The notes below the pieces were generated by a model. It ran no database searches. It had not been told where the DNA came from and saw only the letters and a program-made list of their open reading frames with translations. Below, piece by piece: positions 25,263-33,422 of a stretch of 64,000 bases of DNA; position 1 is the stretch's first letter, and each line of letters starts with the position of its first letter. Both the position numbers and the translations under genes were made by a program. Origin of the DNA: Rhodospirillales bacterium 24-66-33 (GTDB lineage Bacteria; Pseudomonadota; Alphaproteobacteria; Reyranellales; Reyranellaceae); the NCBI GenBank assembly GCA_002281855.1, contig NCHQ01000009.1, positions 1 to 64,000 of the forward strand, read 5' to 3'.

Positions 25263-25660
25263 CGCTTCCATCGGGCGATCGTGACCGTCGTGCCGGCACC
25301 GACAATGCTCTGGATATCGAAGTCGTCGACCAGACGGCGGGCGCCGCCAAGCCCGTGACCGAGCCCGTTGCCTGAGGTGAATCCGTCGGTCAGGGCCTGC
25401 GGGATGTCCGGGATGCCGGGGCCGCGATCGCGGAAGATGACCCGCACGCCGCGCCGGTCGCCGAGGACGGTCTCGATATCGGCGTGGCCGCCCTTGCCGT
25501 AGTCGAGCGTATTGCGCGCAAGCTCGCTCGCCGCGGTGATGAGCTTGGTCTGGTCGACCAGCGACAGGCCGATCTCTGTCGCGCGAACGCGAACCTTCTG
25601 ACGGACCCGTACGACGTCGTCGCCCGAGGTGATCGGCAGGGTGTCAGTCGTCGTCGGCAT
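25259..25660 (-). CDS. rsbT: RsbT-type switch kinase
   Basis: A 133-residue GHKL-family kinase. Motifs: N-box SELARNTLDYGKGG with Asn50, G1 box FRDRGPGIPDI (77-86) and the ATP-lid GHGLGGARRLVDDFDI (101-116). In Bacillus, RsbT is held by the RsbR-RsbS complex, phosphorylates both under stress, then leaves to activate its partner. Here the partner is probably one of the downstream kinases, since no RsbU gene is present. The ATG at 25660 lies inside the end of rsbS (17 bp overlap). Confidence 0.92.
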   Translation of the reverse strand: MPTTTDTLPITSGDDVVRVRQKVRVRATEIGLSLVDQTKLITAASELARNTLDYGKGGHADIETVLGDRRGVRVIFRDRGPGIPDIPQALTDGFTSGNGLGHGLGGARRLVDDFDIQSIVGAGTTVTIARWKR

Positions 25661-26033
25661 CGTCCGCCGCTTCGCCCGCGGCCGACACGCCGCCGATGAG
25701 GGCAAGTCCGCGCTCGGCATTGAGTGCGGTCTTCACCCCGGGCAGGCCGAGGCCCAGCTCGACCAGCGTGATCGCGACCTCCGGACGCATCCCGACGACA
25801 ACCGTGTCGGCATCGAGCAGGCGAGAGACGTTGGCGATGTTGGCCAGCATGCGGCCGATGAAGCTGTCGACGATCTCGAGCGCCGAGATGTCGATCAGGA
25901 CGCCACGGGCGCGGTGCTGGACGATCTTCTCGGTGAGATCGTCCTGTAGACGCGTCGCGAGTTGGTCATGCATGTCGACCTGGATCGTCACGAGCAGTGC
26001 TGATCCGATTTTCAGGATGGGGATGCTGTCCAT
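25644..26033 (-). CDS. rsbS: RsbS-type STAS-domain stressosome scaffold
   Basis: A 129-residue single STAS domain. The segment LIDISALEIVDSFIGRMLANIA includes Ser57 in VDSFIGR, matching Ser59 of Bacillus RsbS, which RsbT phosphorylates. A GMRPEVAITLVELGL segment follows, also typical. The C-terminus ends in an acidic tail (EAADDADDD) beyond the domain. It would build the stressosome core with RsbR. Start ATG at 26033, 10 bp after the rsbR stop. Confidence 0.93.
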   Translation of the reverse strand: MDSIPILKIGSALLVTIQVDMHDQLATRLQDDLTEKIVQHRARGVLIDISALEIVDSFIGRMLANIANVSRLLDADTVVVGMRPEVAITLVELGLGLPGVKTALNAERGLALIGGVSAAGEAADDADDD

Positions 26034-26043
26034 GGTGCCGCGC

Positions 26044-26934
26044 TCAGCCGCGTGCCTCGGCTGCTGGCTCCTGGAGGGCAGGGAGGGATTTGGCCTTCAG
26101 CTTGCTCACGACGCGGCCGGTGCGCTTCAGCGCCAGCGCCAGGGCATCGGCGAGGGTGGCCTTGGAAACGACATTGAGCTCGACGCCCAGCTGCACGATC
26201 GTCTGTGCGATCTGAGGCCGGATGCCGCTGATGATGCAATCTGCACCCATCAGCCTGGCCGCCGACACGGTCTTGAGCAAATGCTGGGCGGTCAGCGTAT
26301 CGACCATGGGCACGCCTGTGATGTCGATGATGGCGATCTCGGCTTCGGTCTGGACGATGGTTTCCAGCAGGTTCTGCATGACGACCTGCGTGCGCCCACT
26401 GTCCAGGGTGCCGATCAGAGGAAGCGCCACGATCCCATCCCAGAGTTTCACGACCGGGGTGGAAAGCTCTTCGATCTCCTTGCTCTGCCTGGCAATCAGC
26501 TCCTCGCGGGTCTTCTGGTAGGTCTCGACAGTGAACAGGCCGAGTTGATCGATCAGCTGGTTCACGCGCCAGAGCAGGTCGAAGGCGTCCTCCGATTGCG
26601 CCGCCTTGCGGATCTGCCCCAACAACCCCCGCTTCAGGGATAATATGAAGGTGGCCGTTTCGGTCGGGGAGAAGCCCTGCAGGGCGCGATTGCGGGAGAA
26701 AGCATGCAGCACGTCGCGCACGTCGGCATACTCGGCGCTGCGCATGTCACCATGGTTGCCATGCGCAACGGCCTTCCCCAAGGCGTGAAGCACCGCGCGG
26801 CCCTGGCTCTCCGCCTCCTGCAACGTCATCTTGGTTTCCCCGAGATTCAGGGTCGACACCCATTCCGCGAGAATTTCGCTCTCGCGTTGGGTAAAAAGGC
26901 GCACGAGCGCCTGATCCTTGTCGGAATCGGCCAA
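26044..26934 (-). CDS. rsbR: RsbR-type stressosome sensor scaffold
   Basis: A 296-residue protein. Residues 1-150 form a helical, non-heme-globin-like N-terminal sensor domain (FTQRESEILAEWV start; LLWRVNQLIDQLGLFTVETYQKTREELI linker helix). Residues 157-275 form a STAS domain (LSTPVVKLWDGIVALPLIGTLD; IIDITGVPMVDTLTAQHLL). Thr213 in MVDT corresponds to the phosphorylated Thr205 region of Bacillus RsbR. The signal sensed is unknown. The start is TTG at 26934, with a GGGGGG ribosome site six bases upstream. It is the first gene of a six-gene overlapping operon. Confidence 0.93.
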   Translation of the reverse strand: MADSDKDQALVRLFTQRESEILAEWVSTLNLGETKMTLQEAESQGRAVLHALGKAVAHGNHGDMRSAEYADVRDVLHAFSRNRALQGFSPTETATFILSLKRGLLGQIRKAAQSEDAFDLLWRVNQLIDQLGLFTVETYQKTREELIARQSKEIEELSTPVVKLWDGIVALPLIGTLDSGRTQVVMQNLLETIVQTEAEIAIIDITGVPMVDTLTAQHLLKTVSAARLMGADCIISGIRPQIAQTIVQLGVELNVVSKATLADALALALKRTGRVVSKLKAKSLPALQEPAAEARG

Positions 26935-26994
26935 AATATCCCCCCTCGACTCCGGCTTCGTCCACGCGCACGCGGGCTCAGGCCGTCCAAACTA

Positions 26995-27019
26995 AACGCA
27001 GGCGCGGGGTTCCGGTTCC
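26995..27019 (-). promoter_or_regulatory. EcfG-type general-stress promoter candidate upstream of rsbR
   Basis: On the minus strand GGAAC (27019-27015) is followed after exactly 16 bases by CGTT (26998-26995). This matches the known alphaproteobacterial EcfG consensus, GGAAC-N16/17-CGTT. Predicted transcription would start near 26988, giving an RNA leader of about 55 bases before the TTG of rsbR. A second GGAAC at 27013-27009 has wrong spacing. Nine specified bases can occur by chance, so the support is spacing plus position in a 220 bp divergent gap. Confidence 0.6.
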
Positions 27020-27153
27020 GTCCGCGCCGCCAATTAGCCGTCCGGGCGCGGGGGCGTCTGTACGGTGTCCCGCACCGTCTCAGCTTGCCGAGGCCGCGCT
27101 CACTCGATCCTCGCGTCTGGATTGGTCCGGTCGGACGTACTAACAACCATGGC

Positions 27154-28683
27154 GTGGCGACCGTCCTGAAGAATGCTCTTTTGATCCTCCTGTCTGTCGT
27201 GCTCTGCACGGCGCTCGCCGAGGGAATGGTGCGCTGGCTCGATGCCCAGGAACCGAGTGCCGCGCTCAGGTATCTCGATGGGATCCCTTTGGCCGAGGGG
27301 GTGCAGCGGGCATGGTTCGCCGATGATCCGCCGCCGTTGCCGAACCGGCGGACGTTTTCGGCGAGCGATGCCGAACTGGTGCGGCGGGTCGAGGCGAGCG
27401 GGGTGACCGACGGCACGCGGCGCGCCGACATGTTCAAGGTCTGGAACAGCGTTTTCGTCGGTCCAGATCCCTGCGCGCATCCCTACCTCAAGGACGCGCC
27501 GGGTCAGATCTACGTCTACGATCCACCCGATGGCAGCCCGTGGCCGCGCTTCCGCTTCCTGCCCGACACGACGACACCGATCGGGCTGGTGACCAACGCC
27601 TATGGATTCCGTGGCGGGCCCGTCCCGCTCGCGCGTCAACCGAAGACGATTCGCATCGCCTTCCTCGGCGCGTCGACGACGGTGTCGTCTCACCACTTTC
27701 CCTATTCCTATCCCGAGCATGTCGGCTACTGGCTCAATCGATGGGCCGCCGAGAAGAAGCTGGACGTTCGCTTCGAGGTCCTGAACGCGGGGCGCGAAAG
27801 CATCGGGTCCCCCGACATCGCGGCCATCATGAGGAACGAGGTGGCGCCGCTCGCGCCCGATCTGGTGGTCTACTACGAGGGAGCCAATCAGTTTTATCTG
27901 GGGCCGCTCGTACCCGATCTTCCTCCGCGCCCCGCCAGACTGCCGGTCGCGACTCCGCCGCCTCCCGGCCTGTTCGCTCGAGTCCTGGAGGATCTCAGCT
28001 ACAGCTCCGTGCTCGCCAAGCGCCTGCAGAATCTGATTGCCGAGTACGCTTCGCCCAAAGACCCGACCCCTTCGGCCGCCGGCGGTGGCGCGCCGGGGGC
28101 CGACGGTCGCGAGTGGCCGAAGCCCGAGTACACGCTGGTTTGGCCGACCGGCGTCGACGAGACGGATCCGGACCTGGCGCGAAAGGACCTCCCGGTCAGC
28201 CTGTCGGAGATCCTGGCCGATCTGGGCCGCATCGATGCGACGACCGAAGCGGTCGGGGGCGAACTGGCGCTGGCCTCCTTCAAGTGGCTCGTCGCGGACG
28301 GGATGGTGCTCGATCCGGCGCGTCACCGCTTCATCCTGGAGTATCTGAACTTCGGCTATGCGCCGTTCCGCTACCGGGATCTTGAGCGGCTGGCGGTGTT
28401 CCAGAACCGCGTGCTGGAGAAGTATGCGAAGGAACACCGGATCGATTTCCTCGATCTCGCCCGGTTGATGCCGTCCGACCCGGACCTTTACATCGATGCG
28501 ATCCACGGCACTCCCGAGGGGATTCGGTTGCGCGGCTGGGTCATGCTGCAGCTCCTCGTGCCTGTGGTCGACCGGCACCTGGCCGACGGCACCTGGCCGA
28601 AGAAGAGCTTCCCGGCCGTGCCGCCGCCGGCTCCGTTCGAGCCACGCGTGGTCACCTTCCAGTGCGAGCGCAAGGCGGGGTAA
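27154..28683 (+). CDS. Membrane-anchored SGNH/GDSL-like hydrolase
   Basis: A 509-residue protein with one N-terminal membrane span (about 6-24), then a large extracytoplasmic SGNH-type domain. The nucleophile block is IAFLGASTTVSS (about 170-180), the third block is VVYYEGANQFY, and the C-terminal Asp-X-X-His pair is in DAIHGTPEGIRLRG. Acyl-group removal or transfer on an envelope polymer is a reasonable inference; the substrate is unknown. The GTG at 27154 starts the hydrophobic segment. The ATG at 27149 is out of frame. It is divergent from the stressosome operon. Confidence 0.75.
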   Translation: MATVLKNALLILLSVVLCTALAEGMVRWLDAQEPSAALRYLDGIPLAEGVQRAWFADDPPPLPNRRTFSASDAELVRRVEASGVTDGTRRADMFKVWNSVFVGPDPCAHPYLKDAPGQIYVYDPPDGSPWPRFRFLPDTTTPIGLVTNAYGFRGGPVPLARQPKTIRIAFLGASTTVSSHHFPYSYPEHVGYWLNRWAAEKKLDVRFEVLNAGRESIGSPDIAAIMRNEVAPLAPDLVVYYEGANQFYLGPLVPDLPPRPARLPVATPPPPGLFARVLEDLSYSSVLAKRLQNLIAEYASPKDPTPSAAGGGAPGADGREWPKPEYTLVWPTGVDETDPDLARKDLPVSLSEILADLGRIDATTEAVGGELALASFKWLVADGMVLDPARHRFILEYLNFGYAPFRYRDLERLAVFQNRVLEKYAKEHRIDFLDLARLMPSDPDLYIDAIHGTPEGIRLRGWVMLQLLVPVVDRHLADGTWPKKSFPAVPPPAPFEPRVVTFQCERKAG

Positions 28684-28753
28684 TCAGCCCGGCATGAACG
28701 TTGCAGTCGCAACGAGATAATCCTAGATTCTGCCGTCACTCGGGGGGAGCAAA

Positions 28754-29164
28754 ATGAAACTGGGACTAATGGGGATCGCCCTGATCGCCCTGGCCTCTGC
28801 GGGCGCCAGCCCCGCGGCAGCGCAACAGACCACTCATGGCTGTGCCTGTCTGCACAATCAGACGCAGGCGCAGATCAGCTATCGCTACAAGTGGGGCGAG
28901 GGCGAGTGGAAGACCATGCAGCTCAAGCCGGGCTACCAGAACTGGATCTGCTGGCAGTACCAGAACGCCCAGAAGAGCTCGCCGAACCTGCTGTTCCAGC
29001 TCGACGTCGACATGTCGAAGGGCAGCGCCTGGACGACCTACACCATTGGGCGCGTCCAGACAGTGGGCGCCAGCTGTGACGCCGTAGGCAAGGGCGGCCA
29101 CTACAATGTCAGCTACCGGCCCAACACCAACAACACGTTCATCCAGGTGACGAAGCGCAACTGA
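28754..29164 (+). CDS. Small secreted protein of unknown function
   Basis: A 136-residue protein with a clear signal peptide (about 1-23, ending SPAAA-QQ) and a mature part with four Cys (CACLHNQ near 30, WICWQY near 65, and one near 98). It is rich in Tyr, Trp, Asn and Gln and predicted to be beta-structured. I do not recognise the family. A ribosome site (GGGGGGAG) precedes the ATG at 28754. It stands between the SGNH hydrolase and the deacylase genes on the same strand, but its spacing gives no firm operon link. Confidence 0.75.
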   Translation: MKLGLMGIALIALASAGASPAAAQQTTHGCACLHNQTQAQISYRYKWGEGEWKTMQLKPGYQNWICWQYQNAQKSSPNLLFQLDVDMSKGSAWTTYTIGRVQTVGASCDAVGKGGHYNVSYRPNTNNTFIQVTKRN

Positions 29165-29242
29165 GTTCTGCGGCGCGACCCGCTCGCGTTGACAGGTCGA
29201 CAGCAGGCCCGCACGCTTCCGGCAAAACACCGGAGGAAACGA

Positions 29243-30940
29243 ATGGCGCGCTATGATCGCGTGATCCGCGGCGGGATGATCGTCGACGGCAGCCGGCTGC
29301 CGCGCTTTCGCGGCGACATCGGCATCAAGGATGGTCGCATCGCCGAGATCGGCCAGATCGCCGCCAGTGATGCCGACGAGGTCATCGACGCCGGCGGCCT
29401 GATCGTGGCGCCGGGTTTCGTCGACCTGCACACGCACTACGACGCCCAGCTCTTCTGGGATCCCTACTGCACGCTCTCCTCGTGGCACGGCATCACCTCC
29501 GTGGTGATCGGCAATTGCGGCTTCGGCTTCGCGCCGGTGAGGCCGGCCGAGCGCGAGCGCGCCATGATGTCGATGACGCGGGTCGAGGCGATCCCCATGG
29601 CTTCGATGAAGGAGGGCATGCCGTGGAACTGGGTGACCTTTCCGGAATTCCTCGACAGCGTCGATACCGCGCCCAAGGCCGTGAACGTCCTGCCCTATGT
29701 GCCGGTGTCGCCGCTGCTCATCTGGGTGATGGGCTTCGAGGCGGCCAAGGCCGGCCAGATGCCGACGCCGGAGCAGCACGCCGAAATGAAGCGCCTGCTC
29801 GGCGAGGCGATGGATGCCGGCGCCTGCGGCTGGTCGGCGCAACGCATGAAGCCCACCGGCCCGGCGGCCGTGCAGCGCGACTATGATGGCACCCCGATGC
29901 CGACCGACGTGATGCACGACGAGACCTGCCGGGAATTCGCGCGGGTGCTCGCCGAGCGCAACGAAGGCTTCATGCAGATGCTGCTGATCTCGGGTGACAA
30001 TGCGGCCGACCGCGCCTTCTACGAGGAGCTGTCGACACTGAGCGGCCGGCCCATGATCATGAACGTGATCCAGGCCTTCGATCACCGGCCCGAGATCCAT
30101 CGTCGCGGACTGGCCTGGCTGAAGAGCTGCCGCGAGCGCGGCATCAGGGTCGTGGGGCAGGGCCTCACCACCGATGCAGGCTTCACCTTCACCTTCGAGG
30201 ACTGGAACCTGTTCGACGATTCACAGGACTGGTGCGACGCGACGACCGGCACGCGCGAGGAGCGGCTGGCCAAGCTCGCCGATCCGGCGCGCCGCGCGAA
30301 GTTGCGCGAGAACCTGCCGATCACCGCCACGGGCCCGCTGCCGCAGATCGCCATCGTCGGTCCCAAGACCGAGCGTAACAAGAAGTGGCTCGATCACACG
30401 CTGGCCCATGCCGGCGAGAAGATGGGCAAGCATCCGGTCGACGTCATGCTCGACATGGCGGTCGAGGAGAATCTCGAGACCGAATTCTTCGCCGCCCCGC
30501 CCAACGGCAGCATCGAGTACCTCAAGGAACTGGTCGACGATCCCTACATCCTGTTCGGCGTGTCCGACGGCGGCGCCCACACCAAGTTCCTGACGGCCGG
30601 CCGCTATCCCACCGAAACGATCTGCAAGGTGGTGCGCCAGCACGGCATGCTGAGCCTCGAGGACGTGCACTGGCGGCTGTCGGCGCTGCCGGCCGAGGTG
30701 GCGGGCTTCCGCGGCCGCGGCATGCTGAAAAAGGGCGCCCCAGCCGACATCGTGATCTACGACTATGACGGGCTGAAGGTCCTGCCCGACGAGATCGCGC
30801 ACGATCTGCCGGGCGGCGAGTGGCGCCGCGTGCAACGGGCGTCAGGCTACAAGTACATCCTGGTCAACGGCGAGGTGACGATGCGCGACGACCGCCCGAC
30901 CAACACCTATTCGGGGCGGCTGCTGCGCCATGGAGCTTGA
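29243..30940 (+). CDS. N-acyl-D-amino-acid deacylase-type amidohydrolase
   Basis: A 565-residue metal-dependent amidohydrolase of the D-aminoacylase type. It has the beta-sandwich N-terminus (YDRVIRGGMIVDG), the metal motif GFVDLHTHYDAQLFWDP (about 62-78), the GITSVVIGNCGFGFAP block and a late Asp in LFGVSDGGAHTKFL. The family removes acyl groups from N-acyl-D-amino acids in the cytoplasm. Several D-aminoacylase-like proteins have other substrates, so specificity is open. CGGAGG precedes the ATG at 29243; upstream in-frame codons lack it. Confidence 0.88.
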   Translation: MARYDRVIRGGMIVDGSRLPRFRGDIGIKDGRIAEIGQIAASDADEVIDAGGLIVAPGFVDLHTHYDAQLFWDPYCTLSSWHGITSVVIGNCGFGFAPVRPAERERAMMSMTRVEAIPMASMKEGMPWNWVTFPEFLDSVDTAPKAVNVLPYVPVSPLLIWVMGFEAAKAGQMPTPEQHAEMKRLLGEAMDAGACGWSAQRMKPTGPAAVQRDYDGTPMPTDVMHDETCREFARVLAERNEGFMQMLLISGDNAADRAFYEELSTLSGRPMIMNVIQAFDHRPEIHRRGLAWLKSCRERGIRVVGQGLTTDAGFTFTFEDWNLFDDSQDWCDATTGTREERLAKLADPARRAKLRENLPITATGPLPQIAIVGPKTERNKKWLDHTLAHAGEKMGKHPVDVMLDMAVEENLETEFFAAPPNGSIEYLKELVDDPYILFGVSDGGAHTKFLTAGRYPTETICKVVRQHGMLSLEDVHWRLSALPAEVAGFRGRGMLKKGAPADIVIYDYDGLKVLPDEIAHDLPGGEWRRVQRASGYKYILVNGEVTMRDDRPTNTYSGRLLRHGA

Positions 30941-30957
30941 GGGCGGCTTGGCTGCGG

Positions 30958-32328
30958 TTAGGCAACCCAGACATCGATGGGGGCCTCGCGACCGCGCAGG
31001 CTGAGGGCCGGAACGCGTCGGAAATCGCCTCTCATACCGCCCTCACCACGAGACACCACCGCATCGCTGGCGACGATCTGGCATCCGAGATTGCGGGTCG
31101 CCGCCTCCAGGCGGCTGGCCACGTTCACGGTGTCGCCGAGCGTCGCGAATTCAAGTCGTCGCTCCGACCCGATATTGCCGATGATGGCCGGCCCGAAATG
31201 CACGCCGACCGAGATGCGCAGTTGTGGAAGACCGGACGTCGCCAAAAGGGCATTGCCGGATGCAATGCCGTCGACGATGTCCCTGGCGGCGGCGAGCGCG
31301 TTGGCGCAGTCGGCGGGCGAGACCCGCGGTGTGCCGAAGGTCGCCATCACGCCGTCCCCCAGATACTTGTCGAGAGTACCGCCGTTCGAGAAGATCGCCT
31401 CCTCGATAACGGCGTGGCAGCTTCTGAGGATCTGTATCACCGTTTCGGGCTTCTCGCGCTCGGCGAGCTGGGTGAATCCCACGATGTCTGCGAACAGCAC
31501 CGCAACCTCCTGCGAACGGACCGACCCGACGTCACCGCTGGCGGATGCCAATTCTTCCACCAGCGAGGGAGGAAAGTAACGCGAGAGGTTGGCGCGTTCT
31601 GCCGCGATACTGGCCTGGCGAATCAACAGGGCGTTCGACCGCTGGCCCCGGAGAGCGAGAATCGCCGAAACGAGGAAGAAGATGACGATCTCCTGTGCTC
31701 GGAGCGACCAGATCACGGAGTTTGGATCGACGAGGTCGCGCACGCCGGGCATGGCGGCGAAAGCCGCGGCGACCCTGCTCCCCAGTTCCGGGTCGGTCGT
31801 GCCGAACACGGCGACGCCCACCACCGACAGGAACCAGATCAACGCGGTGGCAACGCCCATGGTGAGGAGGGTGCGCCAGGAATAGGCGAGCGTCGCCAGC
31901 GCCAGGATGATGAAGAAGTAGGGAAACGTTTCGAACCGATAGATCATGGCCGTTGGAAAAGCGCCCGGCGCGAAGGGATTCGGAACAGTGAGGATAGCCG
32001 CCAGAAGCACCAGGTCGGCCATGATGAGCGTGAGCTCGATGCGGGAGTGGCCCACCGTCGCATAACGCAGCTGCGCCCAGCCCAAGGCGATGAAGACCAG
32101 CAGAAATCCATGAAAGTAGAGAACGCTCCAGCTCGGGTTCTGGAAGGCGATCAGGACGCCGCTTGCCGCCAGCGCCACCGTTCGCGCCCAGGCAGCGATG
32201 CGCTGCCCTTCGAGCTTTTCCTTGCGCAGGGCCTCGACCAGGAAGGGGTTCTGGCGCGCGGCCAATTCCTCTTCGATGCGCCGGGAGCGCAGAATGCGGA
32301 CGATGTCGGCAGCACCGGATGGCAGCAT
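30958..32328 (-). CDS. Membrane class III adenylate/guanylate cyclase
   Basis: A 456-residue protein. About six membrane spans occupy residues 45-235, followed by a short linker (ANLSRYFPPSLVEELA, about 255-270) and a class III cyclase catalytic domain (275-450). Metal-binding Asp are in VLFADIVGFTQLAE and the DKYLGDGVMATFG block; the transition-state Asn-X3-Arg is in LGDTVNVASRLE. The product is probably cAMP. The ATG at 32328 is well defined. Convergent with the deacylase gene (17 bp gap). Confidence 0.92.
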   Translation of the reverse strand: MLPSGAADIVRILRSRRIEEELAARQNPFLVEALRKEKLEGQRIAAWARTVALAASGVLIAFQNPSWSVLYFHGFLLVFIALGWAQLRYATVGHSRIELTLIMADLVLLAAILTVPNPFAPGAFPTAMIYRFETFPYFFIILALATLAYSWRTLLTMGVATALIWFLSVVGVAVFGTTDPELGSRVAAAFAAMPGVRDLVDPNSVIWSLRAQEIVIFFLVSAILALRGQRSNALLIRQASIAAERANLSRYFPPSLVEELASASGDVGSVRSQEVAVLFADIVGFTQLAEREKPETVIQILRSCHAVIEEAIFSNGGTLDKYLGDGVMATFGTPRVSPADCANALAAARDIVDGIASGNALLATSGLPQLRISVGVHFGPAIIGNIGSERRLEFATLGDTVNVASRLEAATRNLGCQIVASDAVVSRGEGGMRGDFRRVPALSLRGREAPIDVWVA

Positions 32329-32457
32329 TTCGGCCTTCCTTCGCAGATTCAGTCAGCTCCAACATGGTGGTGAAGCGAGGGCCGGTACAGTGCCCGCTGC
32401 GATCCAGCCAGGACGACGGCGCGGACGGCTGACTTTGCGTCAGCGTCGCTCAGGAGA

Positions 32458-32895
32458 TCACTCCACCACCGTCGTCTCGAAGTCGGCCGGCATGGTGATC
32501 TCGATCAGTTCGAGATCGTCGCTGTGGTCGATCTCCTTGTGCTTCACGCCGGGCGGTTGATAGACGGTCGAGCCCGCGACGAGCTTGTGCTGGCCGTAGC
32601 CCTCGTACTCGAAGATCGCCCAGCCCTTCAGCACGTAGACGAACTGGAAATCGAGCGCGTGGCTGTGGCGCGGGGCGTCGGGATGCTGGCCGGGCACGGC
32701 GCGGATCACGTGCGCGCCGACCTTGCCGCCGGTGAGCTCCTTCAGGCCGAGCGCACGGTATTCGAAGAAGGGCCGCAGCCCGTCCTTCTGGAAGGAGTCG
32801 GGACCGAGATGGCTCACGATGCCGGCGCCTGTCGCCGTCTCATCCTTGAGCTTCTCCTCCTCGGCCTCGCCGGTCGTCGAAAACAGGTCGGTCAT
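32458..32895 (-). CDS. Cupin-domain protein
   Basis: A 145-residue single cupin. The conserved strands are visible: PGQHPDAPRHSHALDFQFVYVLKGWAIFE with the first metal His pair (about 77-80), and GSTVYQPPGVKHKEIDHSDD with the second His (about 117). Cupins bind metal and catalyse or sense small molecules; the substrate is unknown. It is followed downstream on the same strand by the cyclase gene (129 bp gap). Confidence 0.85.
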   Translation of the reverse strand: MTDLFSTTGEAEEEKLKDETATGAGIVSHLGPDSFQKDGLRPFFEYRALGLKELTGGKVGAHVIRAVPGQHPDAPRHSHALDFQFVYVLKGWAIFEYEGYGQHKLVAGSTVYQPPGVKHKEIDHSDDLELIEITMPADFETTVVE

Positions 32896-32920
32896 GCCAT
32901 CCTCCCTCTGTCCGGCAAGG

Positions 32921-33355
32921 TTACGAGCCGGTCACGGACACGGTGAGCGTGTAGCTGGCCGCCTCGCGGCGGCTGTAGACGATCAGCAGATAAGGTCCGG
33001 TCTTGGGCAGGGCGCCGATCCAGGCGGCGGGCTCCTCGCTCGGCCCGGCATCGCGCATCGGCTTGCCGTTCAGAGCGAGCGTGCCATCGGCGTTGGTGCG
33101 GACGCCGGTACCCGGCTCCCAGACCTGGAATACGACAGTGTTCCCGGGCGAGGCGACCGAGACGTTCATGGTCTGGCCGGCCTGTCCCGGCACGTAGTAG
33201 AGGCCGCGCGCCTTGGTGTCGGCCAGGCTGCCGGTGACGTTCGTGCCGCCCGCGCCGGGCGTCACGGAGAGGGTGCGGATGGCGGGAAGCTGCTGGGCGA
33301 GGACGGGCGCGGCAGCGAGGAGCGGCAGGGTGCCGAGGAGGTAGCGTCTGTTCAT
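32921..33355 (-). CDS. Secreted beta-rich protein, pre-peptidase-like
   Basis: A 144-residue protein with an N-terminal MNRRYLLGTLPLLAAAPVLAQ signal peptide (twin Arg, cleavage near residue 21). The mature part (YVPGQAGQTMNVSV... GPYLLIVYSRREAASYTLTVSV) has the pattern of bacterial pre-peptidase C-terminal or jelly-roll domains with a C-terminal TGPYLL...YTLTV strand pair. Its role is unknown. It lies 25 bp upstream of the cupin gene on the same strand and may share its transcript. Confidence 0.75.
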   Translation of the reverse strand: MNRRYLLGTLPLLAAAPVLAQQLPAIRTLSVTPGAGGTNVTGSLADTKARGLYYVPGQAGQTMNVSVASPGNTVVFQVWEPGTGVRTNADGTLALNGKPMRDAGPSEEPAAWIGALPKTGPYLLIVYSRREAASYTLTVSVTGS

Positions 33356-33422
33356 CCCGCCACCCTAGCAGACAGTTCGCCCTGTGCGGACTATCGTCGG
33401 GAAAAACGGGGGAAAGGCGACC

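Noticed and set aside
20528-26934. A classical sigma-B partner-switch operon
   Set aside because: No RsbU, RsbV, RsbW or sigma factor genes are present; the output genes are histidine kinases.
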